A stretch of 64,000 bases of DNA from Whitmania pigra. Lineage: Eukaryota; Annelida; Clitellata; Hirudinida; Haemopidae. The translations under genes and the position numbers were made by a program. Shown in pieces: positions 1 through 10,133 of this stretch (positions are counted from its first letter, which is position 1; the number at the start of each line of letters is the position of its first letter). The notes under the pieces were generated by a model. That model worked only from the letters and a program-made list of their open reading frames with translations, was not told the origin of the DNA and did no database searches. The DNA lies in assembly GCA_021613335.1 (NCBI GenBank), contig JAJTWR010000113.1, forward strand, positions 824,001-888,000, read 5' to 3'.

Positions 1-479
1 ATCTAAAAAACATTTCACTTATTCTAAATTATTTACAAAGTTAAGATCCTAAACAGTCTAAAACAATTTTGAAATGTTGTAGTTTAAATTACATTTTGAT
101 GTGTTTGCAGTTACAAAATAATTTTTCGATCGGTCTGTGAAAATCTGTTCACCATTTCATTTACTGGAATAAGTGCAATAGTTGTTTTGTTCGCAGATAT
201 TCTCAATAAAATCTTTTTCTTCGAAGATTGTGGCTTAAGAAATTGGAGACATACATCTATTGCAGCCATTTCGATCGAGCATATGTTACTATGAGATGAA
301 GTTCTGATGCTTATTTCTTTTTGTTGTTTGGTATGTATATTCTTATTCCCGCCCTATCTCCAATTTTTGATGCATCTCTGTAGCAGAGATGATTTATTTT
401 TGTTTATCGGCTGGGGTTGTGAGGTTGGTTTTATCAATCTTGGGACATTTTAGTATCCAAGGGGTCTTTTGGAATTGGA
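1..479. other. Unassigned AT-rich sequence
   Basis: No open frame, repeat end or RNA gene recognised here. It may be the decayed downstream part of the minus-strand LINE that follows, but no motif supports that directly. Confidence 0.3.
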
Positions 480-1640
480 GGAAATTTCTTGTTGTGATGC
501 ATCTAATCAAGCTAGGTGGTATTTGTTTTTCTACGATTACGTGTGGGGCTGAAATTCCTTTACTTTAGCTTAGTCTAATTTGAGTTTTGGTTCTTTTGCT
601 GTTTTCTGGAAAGTAGTATTCTTTTGTGGGGTTGGTAGGTATGGCTATTGATTTGATGGCATGATTGTAATATTACACGTTTTATTTGTTCCTAAGCACC
701 AACAACCGTTCCTTTTTGTCCCACTTCACCGCCGCCATATAAACAAAGATCCCCTATTGTATTCGTATTTCTCAATCTCTGAGAGGTTGCCACAACACTA
801 TAATGATTGGTAATGAAATGCTTTCTTAAAATGTCAAGAGAGAGTTCTCCACATTCTATTTGTAGGCTTGAGACTTTCATGCTTCCACATATTTGCTAGC
901 GCTTGCGATGCCATGATTGATTTAGTAGGGACAACAAACTCTTCTAGGCTTAAGAGGGGAAGTTTATTTGGTAGCAAAAGCTATTTGGACCTGGGGAGGA
1001 GAATCTGAAATTTCTTAGGGCGTCACTTGCACTTCGAGAGTTATAAGGACAGAGAGGTCAGTGCAATCGTTGGATTTGTTGGGAATGCGTTGCTTTTGAT
1101 GCTAGCGAACTCAGGGAGTAGATTAGAATTACTACTGGCATGTTCAAATGTTTTTGCAAGTGTTTCAGGTTTGCTTGTATTGTCTAGAGGTCCCATCAAT
1201 TGATGCAATGTAAAGTATAGAGTACTTTTGGGAGTTTCGAAAGTTGTGTACTGATAAAGATCATTGGACGGTAGTTAGTTAGAAAGATTCTCTGCGCATG
1301 CATTTTGATAGAGGGTCCGGTTCGTTTTACTGAGATTAATTGTTCGAGGATGGCTGTTTCGTTGATTGAAATGCTTATGACGTGGTCACTCCCAAGATTT
1401 TCGTTAAGAACTTGCTAGGAAGCTTTTGTTGCGAGAGATGTAATCGAGACATCAATAGGGGTTGTGGATCCCTTGGGCGTCATGTGCGTGCATTCACCCG
1501 TGTTTAATGATACCAATCTGTAGTCATGTATAAACGATGTGTTTAGCCCCGAATATAGGGGAGTATGCATTGATGTCTCTGCATATTATAGATTGTGAGT
1601 GGGCTATTACCTTTCGGATTTGTTCGTATGAGAAATTTTT
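480..1640 (-). pseudogene. Degenerate I-like LINE (endonuclease and linker remnants)
   Basis: Read on the minus strand, 1542-1583 encodes CRDINAYSPIFGAK, matching the endonuclease motif CGDLNAHSPIFGAS of the better LINE copy at 36.4-36.7 kb. In another frame 1440-1503 reads NTGECTHMTPKGSTTPIDVS, matching NSGEVTHIAHNGSPAPIDVS of that copy. Around 830-880 the peptide SLQIECGELSLDILRKHF matches the RT-to-RNase H linker of the same family (SLRVECGELPLDLRRKKL). The order is right for one minus-strand element, but most of the reverse transcriptase is missing and frames are broken. Clearly dead and older than the other copies. Confidence 0.65.
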
Positions 1641-1705
1641 GGTTGGGGGAATGTAACACTTTACACTTTAAGTGTGCCTGTTTTGGTGCGAATTGAAGTA
1701 ATCAA

Positions 1706-1958
1706 TATGCCTGATAACGTTTATATCATTAATAGACATTTCAACATGTAATATTTATTAATAAAAGTCACTCCTTTACAAGTTCTTTTGAACATTAATT
1801 GTTCTGGCTATGCTGAGAAGCTTTTGAACCGGAAAGTTTCTTTAAATCTGGTTGATAGTTTGTAGTTGAGGTACGAAGAAGTTGTCAGGTGTTGATTACT
1901 AGTTACAACTCGGTGTTTTGATTTTATAAATTTCATTGTTGAGTACAGCGATTCGCAG
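1706..1958. repeat. Dispersed repeat, copy 1
   Basis: About 250 bp that reappears in the same orientation at about 15970-16190 with substitutions and one insertion of about 50 bp here. Shared blocks include the run around 1760-1790 (ataaaagtcactccttta) and 1935-1957 (ending attcgcagcagtagg). The second copy lies inside a hAT-like element with recognisable ends (15862-16288), so this is probably a more decayed relative; I could not find its ends. Confidence 0.5.
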
Positions 1959-2126
1959 CAGTAGGTGGTATACCTGGATGTGCCAGATTGTGAAGGTGAC
2001 TAAAAACTTATTGTCTTTATACTAAGGGGCGGGCGATAAATGGAACTGTTTTCGAAAAGAATTGCCAAGTCCGCCAAGAGTTGATGGGATGTGAGAGTAT
2101 CCTTGCACTTTTGTATTTGTGGATCT

Positions 2127-2720
2127 TCAGTCTGTGGCAATACTTGCTAGATCTGGGTGTTCGAGTTGTAATGCAGTGACTGGCCTGGAATGACCATCTG
2201 GTACTATGTTTTCAGCTCCTCTGATGTGATGTATTTCAATGACATATTCGGAGATAATGGACAGACGTCGTTGTTGAATGTGGATCTTCTGGTCCCTGTT
2301 GGATTGAAAAGCTTGGCAGATGGGTTTTTGGTCTGTAAATAAATGGAGTTCTCTGCCTTCAATGATGTGTTTGAAATAGAGGACAGCTAAGTATGCTGCC
2401 AAAAGCTCTTTGTCAAATGCGGAGTATATTGATTCAGTTTTAGATAATCTCTTGGAATAAAAAGCAATTGGTAGTGGTATACCCAAAACAACCTGATGAA
2501 GTGCAGCACCGATGGCTACCGAAGTCACTAGGTGGTATAGGTTACTAGACTTGCTAATGTAATGAAGATTGGTCGCATCTGCTAGGGATGATTTTATATC
2601 TTCAAAAGCTTTGCACTAAGAGGTTCCCAAGTAAATTGGTGGTTACGTTGATTTGTACTTCCCAAAAGAGTGTAGAAGGGGGCAGATATCTGGGCAAAAT
2701 GAGGGATGAATGATCTATAA
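2127..2720 (-). pseudogene. Gypsy RT connection and RNase H domain
   Basis: The minus-strand reading contains AIGAALHQ, FYSKRLSKTESIYSAFDKEL, FTDQKPICQAF and the C-terminal block RRLSIISEYVIEIHHIRG, the typical order of a Ty3/Gypsy RNase H. The first acidic position of the usual DAS motif is altered here (the reading runs into TSVAIG). In-frame stops and a shift separate it from the upstream piece near 2600-2710 (FWEVQINVTTNLLG). The reading stops at 2127, and no convincing integrase was found below it. Non-functional. Confidence 0.8.
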
Positions 2721-2945
2721 CAGTGATGAGCAAACTACGGCCCGCGGGCCGGTTTGAAACGGCCCGCGGAGCACTAGACAATTTATTCATTTATTCACCT
2801 CATGCTGTGTCTAGAATTATTTGCGAGGCGCTTAGTTGATCCTTTGTGAACCTACTTTCCTGAATTTTAATTGGTTAGTTTTTGTGCGCAGTAGCCTATT
2901 TCCGTGTGTTGTGATTTGTCATTATTTATGTGCTTAGGTTTATGA

Positions 2946-4076
2946 TTGGCTGTCGTCATGGGCACGAATATATTTAAATATTTAACTCTGAGAAAACGAT
3001 ATAAAACTAACCCGACGAGCGGGAAAAAAAACTGCAGAATGAGACTTCGAGGCGACAAGAAAATCGAGTCTGTCATCCCAGCAGATCTCCTGGAAGACAT
3101 CAGGGAGGAACCTCTCAGATGCCCTCCATGGAGTCTGAGAAAACCGATCGATACTTCGACCCTCTCCTTCGAAACTGACAATCCTTTGCGGATGTTGGTT
3201 TCAAGGGAAAAAATAGAGGATCTCCAGGGCAGCCTCCTCTGCTACACGGATGCCTCTAAGACTGAGGACAACAGGGCTGGAATTGGGATTTATATTCCAA
3301 AGAAAGACGTCAGAATCAGCATCAGGACGTCGAGTCACAGCTGCATCAGTTCCATAGAATTAGCAGCCATTGAGCGGTGCTTGAAATTTGTCAAGGAAGC
3401 CTATCAAGAGGAATTTCTTGACATTGTCGTCCTAAGCGATTCGCTTAGTGCACTAGAGGCACTAAAGGACGGCAACAATTATGATTCTGATATTAAAAAT
3501 TTACAGTTTTTAATTTCAGAAATTCAAGAGAGCGGCAGAAAGGTCACTCTCGTCTGGGTCCCTGCCCATGTTGGAATCCCTGGCAATGAGAAGGCCGATG
3601 CCCTGGCAAAGGCAGCCACTGCAAGGGATCAGATAGACTTCCGGATTCCAGCGTCTATCAAGGATGTCAAAAGGATTGTGGCTCGCAACATCCTCCGACA
3701 ATGGCAGACCAGATGGGATGAAGATCCTCGAAGCCAACATTACAAGTCCATAGAGAAACAAGTGTCGACGAGGAGCAAGTTCCAATGTGTCTCAAGGAGG
3801 AAGGAGGTTCTCGCCTCCAGACTCCGAGTTGGAAAGTGTGCTCTGAATCAGCACTTGTTTCTCTTCAAACGTCACACCGATGGGAAGTGTTCCACCTGCC
3901 CTCAGGAAGACGAAAATGTGCAACATTTCCTCATGGAATGTCCAGCCCAGTCTGTCCTGAGGAGAGAAATCAGAATGGCCACAAATCTATCCGATATGAG
4001 TTCTATGCTTAGCAATCCAGCAAGTGTGGACATCATTTATCGGTGGATTTCAAAGAACAGACATGACTTACTTTAA
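2946..4076 (+). pseudogene. LINE ORF2 C-terminus: RNase H and zinc-knuckle region (intact frame)
   Basis: A continuous 376-codon frame covers the end of a LINE polyprotein. Homology to the minus-strand copies starts near MRLRGDKKIESVIP and includes the RNase H catalytic blocks CYTDAS (Asp), SSIELAA (Glu), VVLSDSLSA (Asp) and VPAHVGIPGNEKADALA (His and Asp). The following segment CSTCPQEDENVQHFLMECP is a Cys/His region common in I and Jockey-type ORF2 ends. The stop at 4074-4076 matches the family end (KNRxxLL). The frame is open but the endonuclease and RT are missing, and the ATG at 2946 is probably fortuitous. RNase H inside ORF2 points to the I superfamily. Confidence 0.8.
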
Positions 4077-4198
4077 GTCATTTACAATTTTACTTTAATT
4101 AAATAAGTACTTTCTTTCATTATTCTAACACGTTTCATTATTTTTCATTATTCTAACAAGTTTCATTATTTTTAATTACTAACACTAACTAAAGTCCG

Positions 4199-4315
4199 AA
4201 TCATCTCTGTTATGCAAAGGACTATAATCAAATAAACAAACAAACAAGGGAAAAAAATTCATCTCTGTTATGCATAGGACTATAATCAAATAAACAAAGG
4301 GAAAAAAAAAAGGGA
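4199..4315 (+). repeat. Tandem duplication of LINE 3' tail
   Basis: Two copies of a unit of about 58 bp, each containing catctctgttatgca, then ggactataatcaaataaac and a purine run. They differ at a few positions (aaagg versus atagg). The duplication occurs exactly at the 3' end of the LINE insertion. Confidence 0.75.
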
Positions 4316-4347
4316 AAAAGTGAAAAATAAACAAAGTCTTTAAACGA

Positions 4348-5101
4348 GTGTGGGATCTTAAAGAAGTGATTGATACATTTTTGGAGTTAAAGGGGAAGTG
4401 TGATGATTTTCCAGAGCTGAGCGACAAGAATTGGCTGTGTGACTTTGCGTTTGCTGTTGACATTTTTTCTCACATGAATGAGCTTAATGTCAAGCTACAG
4501 GGAAAAGACCTGTATGTGCACGACATGTATAGTAATGTAAATGCCTTCAAAGCCAAGTTGACTTTATTTTCTAAGCAAATTTCAAAGAAAATCTTCTCAT
4601 TTTCCCACACTAGCCACACAGGAAAAGACCATCCAAAATGTGAATAAATATAGCAGATCACTGAATGACCTGCATGAAGAATTCTGCCGTCGGTTTTCAG
4701 ATTTTGAAAAAATTGAAAAGTCACTTCAGCTGGTGGCCTGTCCCTTGTCACAAGACCCAGAAACAGCCCCACAAGAAGTGCAATTGGAACTAATCGATCT
4801 TCAATCTGATGCAATCTTAAAGGAGAACTTCCGCTCTCTTCCATTAAAAGAGTTCTATGCCTCAATTAAAGATGACTGTTTTCCAAACCTCCGGGGGATG
4901 GCACAGAAGATTTTGGCCTTGTTTGGCTCGACCTACGTGTGTGAACAGACGTTTAGCGTCATGAAGATCAATAAATCCTGTCACAGTTCCCAGTTAACTG
5001 ACCAACACCTCAGATCTATTCTGCGATTTGCTTCAACAAAGCTAACGCCTGACTTTGATTCCTTAACAAAAAAGGGAGACCAACAACACTGTTCCCACTA
5101 A
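4348..5101 (+). pseudogene. hAT transposase C-terminal half (GTF2IRD2/ZBED-like)
   Basis: The first piece (4348-4647) reads VWDLKEVIDTFLELKGKCDD, then LCDFAFAVDIFSHMNELNVK and LQGKDLYVHDM, the classic middle region of this hAT class. A frame change near 4600-4640 leads to the second piece (to 5101), which holds the hAT dimerisation motif ILALFGSTYVCEQTFSVMK followed by LTDQHLRSILRFAST. The BED finger and N-terminal catalytic region are absent, replaced by the LINE insertion. The frameshift and missing N-terminus make it inactive. Confidence 0.85.
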
Positions 5102-5324
5102 AATTGAAGATACTATTTTATTAAAGAAATACATTGAATAAAAGTTTTGTAAAATAACTCTTTTTATGCTTTTCTACCTTAAATTAATCTAAACATTTAA
5201 TGTTACAAATATAAATTTAATTTATATTAATTCACACATACACACCATCTACTCTTGGTCCGGCCCCCGGGTCCAATATATGTACCCATTGCGGCCCTCG
5301 AGTCAAAAGGTTTGCCCACCCCTG

Positions 5325-5463
5325 ATCTATAATATCCAATCATGCCAATAAAGCGTGGTAAACCTGCATAGTCTTTCGGTTTAGGAAAATTGACGATGGC
5401 TTGTGTGTTATCTTCAAGTGGTGATATTCCAGTCGAAGAGTTGGAATATAGTCGAAGTTGCAC
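5325..5463 (-). pseudogene. Gypsy RT thumb fragment
   Basis: The minus-strand reading has GISPLEDNTQAIVNFPKPKD followed by LPRFIGMIGYYR, the canonical Gypsy RT thumb/connection sequence. It is cut off after YYR by the hAT element and resumes beyond it at about 2710. The preceding FLGH motif and RT palm are missing on the other side, where truncated Copia LTR sequence begins. Confidence 0.85.
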
Positions 5464-5581
5464 TTTCTTCTTGTCGAACTTTTTTCTGTCGTTGTTTTGC
5501 CATCAGTTGACATTGTTCCGTTTGTATTTTAATAAAGGATGTTTTATCGTATGAATTAGAATTTAAATACGAAACACAACA

Positions 5582-5595
5582 GGTTATGGGCCCAG
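5582..5595 (+). promoter_or_regulatory. Copia 1 primer-binding site
   Basis: GGTTATGGGCCCAG immediately follows the LTR end. This half-tRNA initiator-Met primer site is characteristic of Copia elements and is identical to the one in Copia 2. Confidence 0.8.
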
Positions 5596-5699
5596 ATACC
5601 CAGACAACGGAATAACGAATCTATCGTCGAGTTTGTAAAGTTAGTTCAAACAAAGGATCTGATTACATATTCATCAGCTTCACGTTTCTGTACGAAAAC

Positions 5700-6414
5700 T
5701 CTGAATAATAGATCTAACGAAGGTTCCGATCAAGCAGCTAGAAGGCAAGTCGAATTGGGTCGAATTTCCATCCTACTACGCGGCACATCAAATGCTTTGG
5801 ACGTTGTAGAAGGGAAACTAAAGAAGCCAGATGAACCAAGCGATGTAGCGATGATGCCCAGGTAACTGCATATCAGAATTCTTACACGAAGTACCAGAAA
5901 GCCGATAGCAGTGTAATGATAATCATGTCGACAAACATGTCTGAAGAAACGTATGAAAAAGTACGCTCGCTGACATGCGCCAGAGAGGTTTGGTTGGAGT
6001 TGCATCGGTTGTTTGACAGGGTTCATGAGGACAAAGCCTATGATCTCTGCATGCAATTCTTCAACTACAGAATGAATCAAACTGATGACATTGCTTACTC
6101 ATACTGGAAAGCTGAAGAATATTTGGAAAGACTTGAAAGTTGATCTCGACAAAGACGAAAATAAGAATCTGCTGCTTATGTGTCGCATTGTTGAAACATT
6201 GCCAAGTGAGTATTTTTTGTTTGCTTCAAGTTGGAGACTGCTGAGTAAAGATGAACAAACGGTCGACAAACTTACTGATCAGTTATGCAGCTACGAGAGA
6301 GCTAGAGCCACCAAAAATGAACCAGTTCAGAATGAAGCATTGTTTGTTAAATCGTCATACTCGAAGTCGGCACAGAAATCAAAAATACAATCAGAAGGAA
6401 GTAATTTTAGCTGA
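5700..6414 (+). pseudogene. Copia 1 gag remnant
   Basis: Three overlapping frames spell a decayed Copia gag (UBN2-type): YEKVRSLTCAREVWLELHRL, DLCMQFFNYRMNQTDDIA, then VETLPSEYFLFASSWRLLS. Each break is a shift or stop, for example near 5862 and 6140. No zinc knuckle is seen before the sequence jumps to integrase at about 6420, so the 3' end of gag and all of protease are deleted. Confidence 0.7.
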
Positions 6415-6417
6415 AAC

Positions 6418-6870
6418 AAAGACACACAGTGAAAGAACTGCTTAGTGATAATGGCCTCGAGTTCAAGAATGAAGCAGTCAGGAAGATTCTACATCAGTAT
6501 GGAATCCGTCACCAACTTGTAACTCCATATACCCCACAGCAAAATGGAAGTGCTGAGCGTGAACAATCGTTGAAGCTGCTCGTAGTTTGCTATGTCTGCA
6601 CATGTTGAGTTTCCCAAAATTCCTATGTCTGTACCATTCCTGAAATGGTATGTACAGCAACATACATCCTGAATCGAACAGGTGTATCGTCTGTCGACAT
6701 GAAGTCACCTCATGAAGGGTGGTTTGGAAAAAGGCCAGCAATCAAGCATCTAAGAGTAGTTGGAACTACTTGCTTTGTGCACGTTCCCAAACAGAAACGA
6801 AGAAAATTGGATAAGAAATCAGTCAAATGCTTTCTAATTGGCTATAATGGAGATGATTGTTATTGAGTAT
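6418..6870 (+). pseudogene. Copia 1 integrase C-terminal half
   Basis: Starts with LLSDNGLEFKNEAV and HQLVTPYTPQQNGSAERE, the second Asp and the Glu blocks of the DDE integrase core, then changes frame to TATYILNRTGV and KSPHEGWFGKRPAIKHLRVV plus LIGYNGDD. The first catalytic Asp and the zinc-binding N-terminus are missing. Dead by deletion and frameshift. Confidence 0.8.
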
Positions 6871-7254
6871 GGCATGAGGATACTAAAACAGTAATACGAT
6901 CACGAGATGTGAAGTTTGACAAAGAACCACTGTTTAGATCAAGAGACTGCACAGACAACGTAGTGGTGATGGAACCATCAAATGATAACGATGAAGAATT
7001 AGAACAGACTAAGATGAAGATGTTAATAGTGATGGACATGATACTGAAAATGAAGCCAAAACAGACAAACTAGTACAGGAAGGTCGACTCGACTCCAGAT
7101 TGCGGCTACGAGATAGAAGACTTATCACCAGGCCAGCTAGATTTGATGACTATGTAATTGTAGCATCTGAAATGTTTTCCTCAATTGAACCTGAAAGTTA
7201 TAAACAAGCTGTTCATAATGACAATATGGATGAATGCAATCACACCGAGATAAC

Positions 7255-7945
7255 CAGACATGGGAACTGATGAACTTGCCCGCAGGTAAGAAAGCCAAAC
7301 CATGCAAGTGGGTTTTCAAAGTGAAAAACAATCCTGATGGCTCCAATGAACGTTTATAGCAAGGCTAGTAATTAAAGGTTGTGCTCAAAAGGAAGGAATT
7401 GACAACGACCAGACGTTTAGCCAAGTTGTCAGAAATACAACAATCAGAACATTATTAAGTGTTGCAGCGAGAAAATGCATTTAATGAAATTTGATGTGTC
7501 TACAGCATTTCTTTATGGTGATCTTCAAGAAGAGATCTACATGAAACAACCTGAGGGTTTTTCAGATGGGACTACTAAAGTGTGCAAGTTGAAGAAAAGC
7601 CTCTATGGACTGAAGCAGGCACCCAGATGCTGGAACACTCGCCTTGGAACTTTTCTGAAGTAACTTGGTTTCAAACAGAGCGATGCTGATCCGTGTTTGT
7701 TTATACTAGAGAAAGGCATAAAGAAACTTCTTCTAGCACTCTATGTTGATGATGGTATTATTGCGGCAACAGATGAAAGTGAACTTTCAGCATTTGCAGA
7801 AAATCTGAAGTCTGAATTCAAAATCGTGACGAAGCCAGCAACATATTTCCTAGGCGTGGAAATTTATCAGAAACCATATGGTTCAATAAAAATTCAAGCT
7901 GCCTACACAAGAAAAGTTCATCTCATCCTAGAAAGCAGAACCTAA
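7255..7945 (+). pseudogene. Copia 1 reverse transcriptase remnant
   Basis: Pieces include NLPAGKKAKPCKWVFKVK, then [20 protein letters not shown] and [10 protein letters not shown], and finally LALYVDDGIIAATDE with the catalytic YVDD intact. Frameshifts and a stop at about 7661 (LGTFLK then stop) separate the pieces. Order and motifs are standard for Copia. Confidence 0.85.
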
Positions 7946-8607
7946 AGACAGTGATGAACCAGTAAAGTTTCCATACAGGTCAGCAGTGGTAGCACTCCTA
8001 TATCTCATGACAGGCACACGAATGACATTGCATTTGCAGTTAGTGTTGTATCCAAGAACTTAGAGAATACTACTCAATGTGATGTGGTTCAGGTAAAAAG
8101 GATTCTGCGATATCTAAAAAAAAAACGATAGGCCCAGGGATTGTCTACAAACCTCAGGATAAGAAATGCACACTTCTGTGTTACAGTGATGCTGATCATG
8201 CAGGTGATACAACCACAGACTACGACTGGAGTAGTGTGCATCTATGCTGAAGGCGCAATCAGTTGGTTGAGTCAGCGACAGGCATCAGTTGATGAAGCAG
8301 AAATTGCTTCAACAGCAAGTAAAGCAGCACGAGAAATTCTATGGATGAAAAGACATTGTGAAGTTCAACGACAAACCCCAGCTTCAGGTTGACAACGAAG
8401 CTGCAGTAAAGTTAGCACAGAGCCCTGAATTGCATCGTCGTACAAAGCACATCAGGAGGGTATCATATCTTTGTCAGAGAATTGGTGACCAATGGCGAAA
8501 TTGACATAAAGCGTGTCTCCAGCGAAGCTCAATTGGCGGACATGCTAACCAAACCTCTGCATGGACCTAGACTTCAATCTCTAGTCAAGGAGATAGGTCT
8601 ACAGTGA
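7946..8607 (+). pseudogene. Copia 1 RNase H remnant
   Basis: Continues from RT: a poly-A run near 8118 marks one frameshift, then LLCYSDADHAG-like, GAISWLSQRQASV, EAEIASTASKAAREILWMK and, in another frame, VDNEAAVKLAQSPELHRRTK and SSEAQLADMLTKPLHG. These are the RNase H blocks and C-terminal tail of Copia pol. Confidence 0.75.
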
Positions 8608-8670
8608 ATGAACACTTATGTAGTCATTAATTATTAATGCCCACATACTGTTTTAATTATTAAATATGAC

Positions 8671-8678
8671 TGTTTGAG
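8671..8678 (+). repeat. First bases of Copia 1 3' LTR, split by Copia 2
   Basis: TGTTTGAG precedes Copia 2. The last five bases TTGAG are duplicated after Copia 2 at 13037-13041, and the LTR resumes at 13042. The exact start of this LTR is inferred, since no clear purine tract precedes it. Confidence 0.5.
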
Positions 8679-8920
8679 TGTTGAGTTTAAACTATGTGTG
8701 ATTTAATATGATATATGTATCTATGTTTTGTTGTCTGGGGACGCTTAGCTAGTTCTAAACTGTTTTGATTGCCGTTGTCGTGTAGTTTGTCGAGTCGAGT
8801 TCTTACGTAGTTTCTTAGTCGTTTCTTAGATGTTTATTTAGTTTAAATAAACTACATTAACCTTCTGATACAACTTTGTATTTATTCCATCATCAGACAT
8901 TAGTTATGACAAACTCAACA
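8679..8920 (+). repeat. Copia 2 5' LTR
   Basis: TG...CA bounded, 242 bp. Contains aataaac near its 3' part (8846-8852), a possible polyadenylation region. It differs from the 3' LTR at about four sites, for example near 8782, 8792, 8799 and 8844. Confidence 0.95.
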
Positions 8921-8935
8921 GGTTATGGGCCCAGG
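8921..8935 (+). promoter_or_regulatory. Copia 2 primer-binding site
   Basis: GGTTATGGGCCCAGG directly abuts the 5' LTR and is complementary to internal initiator tRNA-Met sequence, as in Copia. Confidence 0.85.
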
Positions 8936-9642
8936 ATGCGTTTGATGTTTGATGGTGATGAAAGAAGGTATGAATTATGGGAAGTCAAATTCTTGGGATT
9001 CATGAGACTACAGAAACTTCACGATGTGTTCGTATGTGCTGAAGAACCAGACGCTGAAAAAAATGCCGAGGCATTCGCCGAACTTATTCAATGTCTAGAT
9101 GATCGAAGTCTATTATCACTAGTCATACGAGATGCCAGAGACAATGGAAAGAAAGCACTAGAAATCCTGCGAGAACACTACCTAGGTATGTCAAAACCCA
9201 AAATTATATCTCTGTACACTAAAATAACGACTCTTTCAAAGTCCTAAAATGAAAGTACGACTGATTATATGTTGCGAGCTGAGACCGCAGCATCTTCGTT
9301 GAAGAGAGCTGGCGAAGTGGTAAGTGATAGTTTGCTCATCGCTATGATCCTGAAAGGTCTGCCACTGACGTACAAGACTTTCTGTACTGTTACAACACAA
9401 AAAGATAGAGATCACAGTTTTGCAGAATTTAAAGTTGCTATGCGAAGTTTTGAAGAAAACGAAAAACAGATCTACTCACGTGATCATGAGGATCATGTTA
9501 TGTTAAATGATGCATACAGTGTTTCACATGCCGCAAATCATTTGAATGTAAAATGCGAAAAGAGCAAAACCCAGCAGTGAAAGTTGTTCAAAAGAAGTGG
9601 TGTGAAGTATGCAGAAGTACATCGCATAATACACTGAAATGT
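8936..9642 (+). pseudogene. Copia 2 gag with CCHC knuckle
   Basis: Begins MRLMFDGDERRYELWEVKFL (ATG 8936), the usual Copia gag start, and continues through LIQCLDDRSLLSLVIRDAR and EILREHYLGMSKPKIISLY. A stop at 9245-9247 (after TTLSKS) breaks the frame, which resumes at 9269 with MLRAETAASSLKRAGE and AMILKGLPLTYKTF. A further shift near 9560 leads to the zinc knuckle CEVCRSTSHNTLKC (9601-9642). gag packages the element RNA into cytoplasmic particles. Confidence 0.85.
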
Positions 9643-10133
9643 AGAAAGAAACAACACAGTGCAAAGTCTGTCACAGAGAACAAGCAAGCAGGAGGACAAT
9701 CAGATTCATTTCTTTTCAAAGTATCTGAGTGTCAAAGCGTGGATCGTGACAGTCTACTGGTTGATTGTGGTGCTAGAACCCATATTGTTACTAACAAATC
9801 AAAGTTTGTATGTTTTGAAGACAATTTTGAGCCCAATGATCACTGCATTGAATTAGCAATTGAATTTGCTCTAGATCAATTGGAATCGTGCAAGGCCGAG
9901 GTACAGCAAAAGTCTGTCTACAAAGTTTAGATGGAAAACCTAGAGAATGCATTATATGTTCCGTCATATCGACAAGATATTTTTCTGTTCAGGCAGCAAC
10001 AGCGAAAGGAGCGACTGTAAATTTCAGCCCACATTGTGCAGAACTTGTTGCTCAGAATGGTACTATTTTTAATATTTGCAAGTCTGGAAAGCTGTACTAC
10101 CTGAACAATGTTGCTGACAGAACTAATAAACAC
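9643..10133 (+). pseudogene. Copia 2 protease region
   Basis: LLVDCGARTHIVTNKSKF (about 9754-9807) occupies the position of the Copia aspartic protease signature D-[ST]-G-A. Cys replaces the usual Ser or Thr, a change expected to harm activity. A frame change near 9890-9930 follows. Downstream ITRYFSVQAATAKGATVNFS and FNICKSGKLYYLNN lead into the pre-integrase. Confidence 0.75.

Larger units (their letters stand above)
2945..4315 (+). mobile_element. 5'-truncated I-like LINE inserted in hAT
   Basis: This is the 3' end of the same LINE family seen on the minus strand at 31.9-37.2 kb. It retains the RNase H and C-terminal zinc region plus the 3' untranslated tail, which ends in the family signature gttatgcaaaggactataatcaaataaacaa. 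Truncation at the 5' end is the normal outcome of target-primed reverse transcription. The tail is present twice in tandem (about 4199-4258 and 4259-4315). It lies in the sense orientation of the host hAT. Confidence 0.8.
2721..5324 (+). mobile_element. hAT DNA transposon with 8-bp target duplication
   Basis: The element begins CAGTGATGAGCAAAC and ends with the reverse complement of CAGGGGTGGGCAAAC. It is flanked by an exact 8-bp duplication ATCTATAA (2713-2720 and 5325-5332), the size expected for hAT. It interrupts the Gypsy pol frame between RT thumb and RNase H. Inside are a 5'-truncated LINE (about 2945-4315) and the C-terminal part of a hAT transposase. The terminal sequences rich in GGCCCGCGG are typical of the GTF2IRD2/ZBED-like hAT group. 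Confidence 0.92.

Noticed and set aside
1651..1958. Gypsy 3' LTR in minus orientation
   Set aside because: TG...CA-like limits can be drawn, but no purine tract adjoins it and the only second copy lies in a hAT-like element, not at the Gypsy 5' end.
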